In this document: in pieces, positions 6,532-13,305 of the stretch | How the letters are laid out: the number at the start of each line of letters is the position of its first letter | Numbering within the stretch: the first letter of the stretch is position 1 | Source of the DNA: Paracoccaceae bacterium | GTDB lineage: Bacteria > Pseudomonadota > Alphaproteobacteria > Rhodobacterales > Rhodobacteraceae | Direction: 5' to 3' | Assembly (NCBI GenBank): GCA_027069385.1 | Contig: JALXER010000158.1 | Coordinates: 1 to 20,665, forward strand | Length of the DNA: 20,665 nt | Made by a program: the position numbers and the translations under genes | The notes under the pieces: generated by a model | Told to the model about the DNA's origin: nothing | Seen by the model: the letters and a program-made list of their open reading frames with translations, nothing else | Databases searched by the model: none

Positions 6532-8817
6532 TCAGACATTTTTTTGCTGTTTGACCCGCTCGCGCGCCAGCATGGCCAGCACGATGAACAGCAGCCCCGC
6601 CAGCAACGCTGCGCCGATGGCAAACCCCCAGTCGCGGGTCGGATTTTCGTCGGGTTCCAGCAGCAGCCAGTACCATGCGGTAAAGCTTTGGCGCAGGCCC
6701 TCTTCTCCGGCCAGACCGTCCCAGTTGGCAAAGGCGATCGGGGTATAGACCCCTTCCTGAAAGGCCAGATCTTCAGGCGCGTTGGTGACCAGCGCACGGC
6801 GGTAAACCACGCTCCAGCGGCCATTGTTCCACTCGCCGTGCGCGGAAAGGTCAGCACTGTCGGCACGCGCCACCATCGGGTTATCGGCACCGGTTGCGTC
6901 ATAGATCACCGCGGTTTCGGCCAGTTCCGGTTCCACGCTTGGCGCGGCCCAGTACCACAGGTTCACCGGATTGCGGCTATCTCCCAGCCGGAAATAGGGT
7001 TTTTCGTTGGTCCCCGACAGGGCTGCGGGGATTTGTACGGCAATAGCATCGCGGGTGGCGGTGACATCATCCAGCGCGTACTGGCGTTCCAACTCGGCGC
7101 CGGGCACCGAATAGGTGCGGTCATCGACATCGACCCGGATGACGATATCGTCACCGTTATAAAGCGCGCGCACCGTGACCATATCGTTAAGCGAGGTAAA
7201 CAGGCGCGGTTCCTTGATCACGTTGGGGGCCATGTTAAAGGTCATCGCGGGGGCCTGATCCCATAGCGGGTCATCGTAACCCATGGGCAGGTCACCATTG
7301 ATCCGCACCGCCTTGATCACCGATTCCCCTTCGGAAAGCGGCACCGAGTTTTCGCGCAGGGTCATCACATAATTGGCGATGGCCCAGCGGTCCTCGATCG
7401 CCATGGTGGTTGCGTGTTCGGGCATCGGCGTGCCCGGAATACCGGTAGACAGGCGCTGGAACACATCTTCGGCGTCCATGGTTACGCGCCAGGTTTCGGG
7501 CTGCGTCAGGTTGCGCGGCCAGATCCGGGTTTCGGAATCGTCGGCCAGACGTTTGCCCGAGGTGATATTGCCGCGCCCCTCTTCGCCGTGACACTGTACG
7601 CAGGCCTTGACGAACTGTTCGCGACCACGGGCCAGCAATTCGGGGGTCACCGCCGGAGGCCTGCCCAACTCGATCGGGTTGAGGCCCAGATCTTCGGGCG
7701 ATTCCCCGTCCCAATAGCCGAATTCCTTGATCTTTTCGATCAGCGCATCGATTTCGGCATCGCTGAGGATATCACCCCATGCGGGCATGGCCGTGCCGGT
7801 CAGGCCGTTCTTGATGGTGGCGTGCAGGTCGGCATCCGAGGGGAACTCGGAATCGGCATCGGTGGTTTTGTATTTGAACAGGCCAAGGGTAAAATCGCGC
7901 GGGGCCGGATACATGAATTCGGCCGCAACGCCCAGCCCGTCCCCGTCTTCGCCATGGCATTGCGCGCAGCGTTTCATATAGATCGCATCGACCGCATCCG
8001 CGTCCAGCGCATCGATGGCCGCGGTTTGTTCGTCAGCCACCGGTGCTTCGCCGGTCGTTTCTTCCAGCTCCCACGAGCGGGGTTCATAGCCGGTATAGTC
8101 ATAAAGAAAAGAGATGATTTTCCAGACCTCGTCCTCGGTCAGGATCTCGCTCCAAACCGGCATGGCCGAGGCCCACGGAGTCCCTTCGCGCGGCAGGCCC
8201 GGCCCGCCGGTGGTAATGCGCCAGAACAGAAAGGATTCCTGCAATTGCGCAATCATCCCCACATCCTGAAAATTGATCGGGCGCGGGGTAAAGGTATCGG
8301 CGAAATGACCGGTGCCGTCCAGCATATCCCCGTGACAAAAGATGCAGTTCTTGTAATACAGCTCGGCCCCCTGCGCGACGATTTCGGCGTATTCATCCGA
8401 GGTATCGCCCAACTCTCGATAGGGGTTTTGCAGGGTCAGCAGGTTGTAACTGTTGCCATAGACCCGCAGGGTAGAGGGCGGTGCGGGATGCACGGTGCGC
8501 AGTTCCAGCGGCGAGGTAATCACCGGTTTGACAAACCCGTAGGTCAGATATCCCGTGCCGACAACCACGCCGACAAAAGACAGGAACCGCCAGAATTTCA
8601 GGCGCGGCGCGCCCAGCAGCGCCACAATCGGCGCAAAGAATCTGGCGGCGGATTTGTCGTCGAAAGTCACCACCAGCAGGATCGCCACGGCGCAGATGGT
8701 CATGTACTGGATCAGCAGCGATTTGGGCAAGGGCGGGTTGAGGATATGGGCAAACAGCACATATAGCCCGACAAGGATCAGGATGGAAAGGAACAGAGGG
8801 TGCTTGAAAAGACGCAT
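6532..8817 (-). CDS. Membrane-anchored tri-heme cytochrome c fused to an ethylbenzene dehydrogenase-type heme-b domain
   Basis: This 761-aa protein has an unusual architecture. Three hydrophobic segments lie at about residues 7-26, 36-52 and 77-97. Three consecutive cytochrome c domains follow, with CIFCH (158-162), CAQCH (284-288) and CVQCH (406-410), each with downstream Met-Pro candidates for the sixth ligand (AMP at 218-220, AMPAW at 343-347, PMPEH at 464-468). Residues about 500-720 match the ethylbenzene dehydrogenase gamma/NxrC-like heme-b fold, ending in IAFANWDG and SFTAWYWLLLEP. A final transmembrane helix lies at about 729-750. All heme domains should face the periplasm. It lies 10 bases after the preceding tri-heme gene and forms one operon with it and the CydA-like gene. 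I infer a relay passing electrons from a membrane quinol-oxidising subunit to soluble periplasmic acceptors. I know no gene name for it. Confidence 0.8.
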   Translation of the reverse strand: MRLFKHPLFLSILILVGLYVLFAHILNPPLPKSLLIQYMTICAVAILLVVTFDDKSAARFFAPIVALLGAPRLKFWRFLSFVGVVVGTGYLTYGFVKPVITSPLELRTVHPAPPSTLRVYGNSYNLLTLQNPYRELGDTSDEYAEIVAQGAELYYKNCIFCHGDMLDGTGHFADTFTPRPINFQDVGMIAQLQESFLFWRITTGGPGLPREGTPWASAMPVWSEILTEDEVWKIISFLYDYTGYEPRSWELEETTGEAPVADEQTAAIDALDADAVDAIYMKRCAQCHGEDGDGLGVAAEFMYPAPRDFTLGLFKYKTTDADSEFPSDADLHATIKNGLTGTAMPAWGDILSDAEIDALIEKIKEFGYWDGESPEDLGLNPIELGRPPAVTPELLARGREQFVKACVQCHGEEGRGNITSGKRLADDSETRIWPRNLTQPETWRVTMDAEDVFQRLSTGIPGTPMPEHATTMAIEDRWAIANYVMTLRENSVPLSEGESVIKAVRINGDLPMGYDDPLWDQAPAMTFNMAPNVIKEPRLFTSLNDMVTVRALYNGDDIVIRVDVDDRTYSVPGAELERQYALDDVTATRDAIAVQIPAALSGTNEKPYFRLGDSRNPVNLWYWAAPSVEPELAETAVIYDATGADNPMVARADSADLSAHGEWNNGRWSVVYRRALVTNAPEDLAFQEGVYTPIAFANWDGLAGEEGLRQSFTAWYWLLLEPDENPTRDWGFAIGAALLAGLLFIVLAMLARERVKQQKNV

Positions 8818-8827
8818 GTTTTTTTCC

Positions 8828-9964
8828 CTATTCCGGCAGGTTCACAAGATAGTCAACGATCAGGTCGATTTCGGAATCGGCCATCTGCTGCGCAAAATCG
8901 TCGGGCATCAGACCGGCCTCGAACCCCTCGGCAATGCTGGCATTCGGGTCCAGTATGGCGGTTCTGATCCCGTCGGGCGAAAGACGCGCACCCAGCCCGT
9001 TCAGACGCGGGCCGACCTCGGCCCCGCTGCCTTCCAGATCGTGACAGCCCGCACAGCCGTAATTGTCGATCACTTCGGTAACCGTGGTGGCCACGGGCAG
9101 GGCCGACGGGTCGGGCAATGCGGGGGCGGTGTCGGGCAGTTCAAGCAGGAACTGCGCCAGCGTCAACAGCTCGGCCCCGCGCATCCGGTCCCCGAAATCC
9201 GAGGGCATAAAGCCCGGCTCGAACCCCGGCGCAATGGTGGCATTGGGGTCGATAACAGCCTCTATCAATTGCGCGCGGTCCATCCGCTTGCCGATCCCGT
9301 AAAGCGACGGGCCGATATCCGCGCCACTGCCGTTCAGGTCGTGACAGGCGGCACAGCCGTATTCATCGACGATATCCTGCCCCGAGGTCAGCAGCGGCGC
9401 CGGACCGGCACCGGCATCGGGCGTTTGGGCGACCGGCGTATCATCGGCGCTTGGCAGCGGCACGGTCGGGTCAAAACCGGCGCGGTCTTGCAAAAAGGCG
9501 GCCAGCGCGTTCATTTCGACGCTGCTCAGGCCGATGGGCGCAGCATCCACGACCGGCATCGGCGAAACGGTATCATCGGTGCCCTTTTTGCCAAAGCCCG
9601 CCACCACATAGGCCGAAGGCGCGCGCATCGATTCAAGGATATATCCCTCGACCGCCTTGGCACCGGTTTTGCCAGCCGAAACGCCGCTATAGCGCGGGTC
9701 GGCCAGTCGCTCGGGGAATGACGCGGCAAGGTCTGTCTGTAGCAGGTCGGGCGCGCGGCCAAGGTCGTTGTGGCACAAGGTGCAAGTGCCCTTGCCGTGA
9801 AACAGCATTTCACCCAGCGCAATCATGCCCGCCATGTCCAGCCCGTCGGTGGAAGCTTCGACCGGTGCCGACCGGTCCGGCTCTACCTGCGGTAAAAGCT
9901 GCGCATAGACGGCATAGAACGCCAGCAAAACAACGCTAAAGCCCATCACTTTGATAAAGGTCAT
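8828..9964 (-). CDS. Membrane-anchored tri-heme cytochrome c with duplicated C-terminal domain
   Basis: This 378-aa protein has one N-terminal membrane anchor (residues about 5-24) and three c-heme motifs: CTLCH (61-65), CAACH (204-208) and CAGCH (304-308). The last two lie in tandem copies of one domain, residues 200-278 and 300-378, with an exact 100-residue offset and shared YGCA-CHDL, GSGA, DPN and GF(E)-G-MP patterns; Met253 and Met353 are likely axial ligands. The start at 9964 overlaps the CydA-like stop as ATGA, which implies translational coupling; a frame opening at 10006 would only extend into the upstream gene. Its place between the CydA-like subunit and the heme c/heme b fusion suggests one complex. 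It probably accepts electrons from the membrane subunit at the periplasmic face. Confidence 0.85.
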   Translation of the reverse strand: MTFIKVMGFSVVLLAFYAVYAQLLPQVEPDRSAPVEASTDGLDMAGMIALGEMLFHGKGTCTLCHNDLGRAPDLLQTDLAASFPERLADPRYSGVSAGKTGAKAVEGYILESMRAPSAYVVAGFGKKGTDDTVSPMPVVDAAPIGLSSVEMNALAAFLQDRAGFDPTVPLPSADDTPVAQTPDAGAGPAPLLTSGQDIVDEYGCAACHDLNGSGADIGPSLYGIGKRMDRAQLIEAVIDPNATIAPGFEPGFMPSDFGDRMRGAELLTLAQFLLELPDTAPALPDPSALPVATTVTEVIDNYGCAGCHDLEGSGAEVGPRLNGLGARLSPDGIRTAILDPNASIAEGFEAGLMPDDFAQQMADSEIDLIVDYLVNLPE

Positions 9965-11712
9965 GACGTGCCTTTCTGCTTGGTTGCGCCCAGTCGGGAC
10001 AGCCAAAATACAAAAACCATGATCGCCATAAAGCCAAGGGTAATGGCGGTGATCACGTTGCCTGCCTCACCGATCGAGGGGATATAGGCCTCGGGCGAAT
10101 TGTCTTTCATGATGGTGTAAACGTGCCAGTTGGTGCGCAAGGACGACCGGATATAGCCCATCAGGCCCATCAGCCAGGTAAAGGCCACCGGCAGCACGAA
10201 CAGCGCGTATTGCGAGCGCTCGGTCATGCGGCCCCAATGCACCTTTTCCGATCTGGCCCCGCGCAGCATGAACACGTCGATAATCACCGCAAAGATGATA
10301 ATGCTAAGGGTGCTGACCACCTGGGGCACCGAAGCCCCGACCTTGTACACCGTCGGGGTGATATAGCCGTAAATCCCCGCGCCAACGATATTGGCAATGC
10401 CCACCGCATAAAGCGCGATCACCGCCATATTGCCCGCCTTGGCCCATTTGACCACCGGCACCCGACTGGAGCGGTAAAACAGCTGGAAGGACATAAAAGT
10501 AAAGACCAGCATCAGGTTTACCGCGGTATTCTTGGCGGGCATAATGCCCAGCGGTCCAAGGATTTTGTGGTGGGTGCCGCCCAACCGCTGGATCTCGTCA
10601 GCGGTCAGAATCAGGGTGTGCGGCGTCACCCAGACCAGAAACCCGCCCACGATCACCACGGCGATATATTTCACATATTTGGCATATTGCGCCCCCCGGT
10701 CGGTTCGCATCAGCCCCGACCACAGGTAATAGTTCGCGGCCAGCATAATCGTACCGATCAGCACCGCCTGAATGATAAACAGCCACGCCAGAATCCCGCC
10801 CATGGCGGTAATCCCCATCTGCTGGCTATAGGCGTAAATCTCGGCCATCAGCCAATAACCGGCAAAGGGCAGCGGAATAAACCCGAGAATGGCAATAAAG
10901 TTGGAGGTATAGCCCATCCAGTCGTAATGCGCCTTTTTGGCGGGGTCTTTTTCCGCCAGAAACATATAGGCGGCATAGCCCCCGACGATCGCGCCGCCAT
11001 AGGCGATATTGGCCAGAAACCGGTGCAGGTTCAGCGGGTTCCATAACGGGTTGCGCGTTGCTTCCCAGATTGTGCCGGTCACCGCGCCGGTGGTAGCATC
11101 CACCCCCGCCGGTGACATCATGAACGACACCCACGCATTGGCGATAAACATCAGAGTCAGCCCGACGGTATTCAGCATCAACCCGATGGACATGTGATAA
11201 TACTTGCGATTGCCCCGCCGCAAGGCGTCCCAGCTATAGAAATAGACATAGAGCGTGATCGATTCCAGCCCGAACAGCGCCGCGTAAATCAGCATCTGCC
11301 CACGGAACACCTTGACCATATAGCCCATCAGATGCGGATAGAATACCAGCAGGCTCAACAGCAGCCCGCCCCCGACCAGCGCGGTCAGCGAATAGGCGGC
11401 CATGGTGATTTTCATAAACTCGCGCGCCATATTGTCATAGCGGTCATCCCTGGTGATCACCCCCATCAGCTCGGTTGCAATGGCAAACAGCGGCACCGCC
11501 AGCACAAAGGCGGCCAGAAACAGGTGCATTTGCGCCATGCTCCAGGCGACGGTGCGCGCGCTGACCCCGCCAATCATCGGGTAATCAAGGCGCGAGGGCT
11601 GCGGCGCGCCCTCCAGCACGGTCGCCATTTCCTCGCCCGCGGCAAGCACCAGATCGGGGGCGAGCAGGGCAAAGGCGGCAATGGCAAGCGACAACAGGAC
11701 AGGAATTCTCAT
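9961..11712 (-). CDS. CydA-like (cytochrome bd family subunit I) membrane protein without CydB, probable quinol-oxidising subunit
   Basis: This 583-aa protein has a cleavable-looking N-terminal hydrophobic segment, then many transmembrane helices. The N-terminal half matches bd oxidase subunit I: QMHLFLA with His63 (the E. coli His19 heme ligand), FGLES with Glu150 (aligned to E. coli Glu107) followed by a YFYSWD block, and NLHRFLAN with His230 (E. coli His186 heme b595/b558-region ligand). The position of E. coli Glu99 is Ile142, and the long periplasmic Q-loop and GRQPW motif of true bd oxidases are not seen. No CydB gene lies nearby. Divergent CydA-like proteins with c-type cytochromes occur in other chemolithotrophs. 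I infer that it oxidises quinol and hands electrons to the coupled cytochromes, with no O2 reduction. An unusual terminal oxidase remains possible. Confidence 0.82.
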   Translation of the reverse strand: MRIPVLLSLAIAAFALLAPDLVLAAGEEMATVLEGAPQPSRLDYPMIGGVSARTVAWSMAQMHLFLAAFVLAVPLFAIATELMGVITRDDRYDNMAREFMKITMAAYSLTALVGGGLLLSLLVFYPHLMGYMVKVFRGQMLIYAALFGLESITLYVYFYSWDALRRGNRKYYHMSIGLMLNTVGLTLMFIANAWVSFMMSPAGVDATTGAVTGTIWEATRNPLWNPLNLHRFLANIAYGGAIVGGYAAYMFLAEKDPAKKAHYDWMGYTSNFIAILGFIPLPFAGYWLMAEIYAYSQQMGITAMGGILAWLFIIQAVLIGTIMLAANYYLWSGLMRTDRGAQYAKYVKYIAVVIVGGFLVWVTPHTLILTADEIQRLGGTHHKILGPLGIMPAKNTAVNLMLVFTFMSFQLFYRSSRVPVVKWAKAGNMAVIALYAVGIANIVGAGIYGYITPTVYKVGASVPQVVSTLSIIIFAVIIDVFMLRGARSEKVHWGRMTERSQYALFVLPVAFTWLMGLMGYIRSSLRTNWHVYTIMKDNSPEAYIPSIGEAGNVITAITLGFMAIMVFVFWLSRLGATKQKGTS

Positions 11713-11722
11713 GTTCAGGCCC

Positions 11723-11851
11723 CTATACCGGCATCATGTCAGCGCCCACGGGCAAGCCCTGCGTTGCCATGATCCACTGGTCCATATAGTAAAAATAGGC
11801 AGCCCAGACCAGCAGAGCCACGATGAAAACAAGCCATTTAGTTACCGGCAT
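11723..11851 (-). CDS. 42-aa single-pass membrane microprotein, possible small subunit of the CydA-like complex
   Basis: The frame from the ATG at 11851 to TAG at 11723 encodes 42 residues. Residues 4-21 (TKWLVFIVALLVWAAYFY) form one transmembrane helix, followed by a short periplasmic tail ending ADMMPV. Its stop lies 10 bases before the CydA-like start and it shares the operon direction. It resembles in size and placement the CydX-type accessory peptides of bd oxidases, and shares a K-LVF...YF pattern with the 40-aa protein upstream, hinting at paralogy. I do not recognise a named family. Support comes from operon position, hydrophobicity and the aromatic-rich boundary. Confidence 0.6.
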   Translation of the reverse strand: MPVTKWLVFIVALLVWAAYFYYMDQWIMATQGLPVGADMMPV

Positions 11852-11869
11852 GCGGTTTCCCCCAACAGG

Positions 11870-11992
11870 TTATTCAATCGAAATGACGCCGTGGTCATAG
11901 ATCAGCAACCACCAGAAAAAATAGACCATCAAGGCAGCGGTGGCCGCGAATACAAGCTTGCCAAAAAAAGTACCCGGTTCTTTGTCGCCCAT
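11870..11992 (-). CDS. 40-aa single-pass membrane microprotein, first gene of the CydA-like operon
   Basis: The ATG at 11992 follows a GGAGAG ribosome site and begins a 40-residue protein: a polar N-terminus (MGDKEPGTFFGK), one transmembrane helix (residues about 13-31, LVFAATAALMVYFFWWLLI) and a short acidic tail. The frame is open upstream to 12112, but a FNR-type box at 12057-12070 lies inside that extension and the ribosome site favours the short form. It is 18 bases before the next microprotein. Likely role: assembly or stabilising subunit of the CydA-like complex; function not known. Confidence 0.6.
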   Translation of the reverse strand: MGDKEPGTFFGKLVFAATAALMVYFFWWLLIYDHGVISIE

Positions 11993-12056
11993 GGTGTCGA
12001 TGCTCTCCGCGCGGTTTTCGATCAGCACAGACAAGCACAAAGCGCAAATCCGGTAA

Positions 12057-12070
12057 TTGACCCCTGTCAA
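12057..12070 (-). promoter_or_regulatory. Perfect FNR-type palindrome before the microprotein/CydA-like operon
   Basis: TTGACCCCTGTCAA is an exact TTGAC-N4-GTCAA inverted repeat, 64 bases before the 11992 start. A transcript starting about 41 bases from its centre would begin near 12022 and include the GGAGAG ribosome site. It implies a promoter separate from the one for the 100-aa gene. Confidence 0.65.
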
Positions 12071-12098
12071 GATTTGGTCGATTTCAAAAAAAACCGGT

Positions 12099-12401
12099 CT
12101 AGAACGCGACACCGCAGGATTGCGAGATCCGGTCCCGCAGCCGGAGCAAATAATCCTCTATCGGTTCTTCATCCCGTTGAGGCACCAGAAAAATCAGTTT
12201 GGCCGCAACGATGTAGGGGCGGCGCTCTTTGCCCTCGCCCGGCGTGTCGCTGGTCAGGATTTCATGAACGATCATAACGGTTTCGCGCGGATTTTCACAA
12301 TAGCGCGGCAGGGCTGCGTTGCTGGCATACCAATCGGCGCTGTTGAAAATGAACAACATGATTCCGGCGGTCAGGATAAAGACGATGGCAATGCGGCGCA
12401 T
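12099..12401 (-). CDS. 100-aa membrane-anchored or exported protein of unknown function
   Basis: The protein starts with a positively charged MRR and a hydrophobic segment (residues about 4-20), which is either an uncleaved anchor or a signal peptide. The remaining 80 residues are hydrophilic, probably periplasmic, with two cysteines (Cys35 and Cys96) that could form a disulfide and a charged helix-like stretch (EEPIEDYLLRLRDRISQ). No CXXCH or known motif is seen and I do not recognise the family. It is the first gene left of the divergent FNR-controlled promoter. Its own ribosome site (AAGAGC) is weak. Its position suggests a job in the respiratory cluster, such as an assembly factor, but this is inference only. 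Confidence 0.6.
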   Translation of the reverse strand: MRRIAIVFILTAGIMLFIFNSADWYASNAALPRYCENPRETVMIVHEILTSDTPGEGKERRPYIVAAKLIFLVPQRDEEPIEDYLLRLRDRISQSCGVAF

Positions 12402-12433
12402 GGGTTTTGCTCTTTGATTCGGCGTTCACAATA

Positions 12434-12447
12434 TTGACAATTGTCAC
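12434..12447. promoter_or_regulatory. FNR-type palindrome 1 in the divergent promoter
   Basis: TTGACAATTGTCAC contains the perfect 12-base palindrome TGACAATTGTCA and matches TTGAC-N4-GTCAA except the last base. Its centre is 19 bases from the next box, close to two helical turns, so two dimers could bind on the same face. Confidence 0.6.
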
Positions 12448-12452
12448 AGCGT

Positions 12453-12466
12453 TTGACTTTCGTCAA
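12453..12466. promoter_or_regulatory. FNR-type palindrome 2 in the divergent promoter
   Basis: TTGACTTTCGTCAA is an exact TTGAC-N4-GTCAA element, extended by one symmetric T/A on each side. On the minus strand a TATTGT (12433-12428) is placed as a -10 for the 100-aa gene; on the plus strand TGTAAA (12486-12491) is a possible -10 for the regulator. One site could therefore serve both directions. Confidence 0.7.
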
Positions 12467-12531
12467 ACCCTTGGCGAAAGAATCCTGTAAACAAGCGAGC
12501 GCACATATGGAAAAAGCGGGGTGGATAATTA

Positions 12532-13299
12532 ATGGCGGTAAAACCAAAGGTAAAATGCCAGAAATGCGCGATGTATTCCGAAACCGGCCTGTTTTGCGAT
12601 GTGATATCGCCGGACGAGCTGGACGGGCTTAGCGATGAATCCCGCACCGCCACCCTGAAACGTGGCGAGACCTTTAGCGGCGAGGCCCTGACCACATGGC
12701 CCATTGTGGCCGTGGCAACGGGCGTGCTGAGCATGCAGCACCTGCTAGAGGACGGGCGCAAATCGATTGCGGCGCTCTTTATGCAGGGCGATATCATCGA
12801 TCTTCGCGATATTTCCAACCGCAATCGCGGCCACCTGATTGCGCTTAGCACCAGCAATGTTTGCCGGCTTTCTCCGGCAATGTTCCAGCGCATCATGGAA
12901 TCCAACCCCGACGCGCAGCATGTGGTCTGGCGCAACCTGCGCGACCAGACCTTTCGCGCCATCGACCATTCAGCCGACCTGTCCAAAAAGCAGGCGCTGG
13001 AAAAACTGGCTTCGTTTATCTTCGAATGCCGCCACCGGCAGGCCAGGAACGTGTCGGAGAATTCAGTTGTAATTCCGGTAAGGCGGGTTGATCTGGCCGA
13101 GTATCTGGGCATGCAACCCGAAACCGTCAGCCGCTGCTTTCGCAATCTGGAGGAACGGGGCATTGTCGAGCTGAAATCGATCAAACATGTAAAACTGCTG
13201 AGCATCCCCGCCCTGCGCCGGATCGCCAATGGCGACAAGAACCCGGTCAACCTGCGCGATCCGGCCAAGGATACTTTCAAAATTCTGAGCTTCGGGTAG
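12532..13299 (+). CDS. FNR-type oxygen-responsive transcription regulator (Crp/Fnr family)
   Basis: This 255-aa regulator has an N-terminal Cys9-x2-Cys12-x9-Cys22 cluster and a fourth cysteine at Cys111 in a SNVCRL context that aligns with E. coli FNR Cys122. Four such cysteines suggest an O2-labile [4Fe-4S] cluster. The cyclic-nucleotide-binding-like fold spans about 25-130, then the dimer helix, then a winged helix-turn-helix with recognition residues Glu197, Ser200 and Arg201 (ETVSR), the FNR pattern that reads TTGA half-sites. The start at 12532 follows GGGTGG. Two TTGAC palindromes lie 66-98 bases upstream, so self-regulation is likely. It heads an operon with hemH and faces the cytochrome cluster divergently. 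It is the natural candidate to control the boxes at 5326 and 12057. The N-terminus differs from typical rhodobacterial FnrL, so I give no symbol. Confidence 0.85.
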   Translation: MAVKPKVKCQKCAMYSETGLFCDVISPDELDGLSDESRTATLKRGETFSGEALTTWPIVAVATGVLSMQHLLEDGRKSIAALFMQGDIIDLRDISNRNRGHLIALSTSNVCRLSPAMFQRIMESNPDAQHVVWRNLRDQTFRAIDHSADLSKKQALEKLASFIFECRHRQARNVSENSVVIPVRRVDLAEYLGMQPETVSRCFRNLEERGIVELKSIKHVKLLSIPALRRIANGDKNPVNLRDPAKDTFKILSFG

Positions 13300-13305
13300 G
13301 GCGGC

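Noticed and set aside
7414..8766. Plus-strand open frame (450 codons)
   Set aside because: It is a shadow of the tri-heme/heme-b fusion gene on the opposite strand.
9961..11712. Complete cytochrome bd oxygen reductase
   Set aside because: No CydB gene follows, the Q-loop is missing and a key Glu is Ile, so an O2-reducing bd oxidase is unlikely.
11993..12112. Upstream extension of the 40-aa microprotein to 80 aa
   Set aside because: The extension covers a perfect FNR-type box and overlaps the preceding gene, while the start at 11992 has a good ribosome site.
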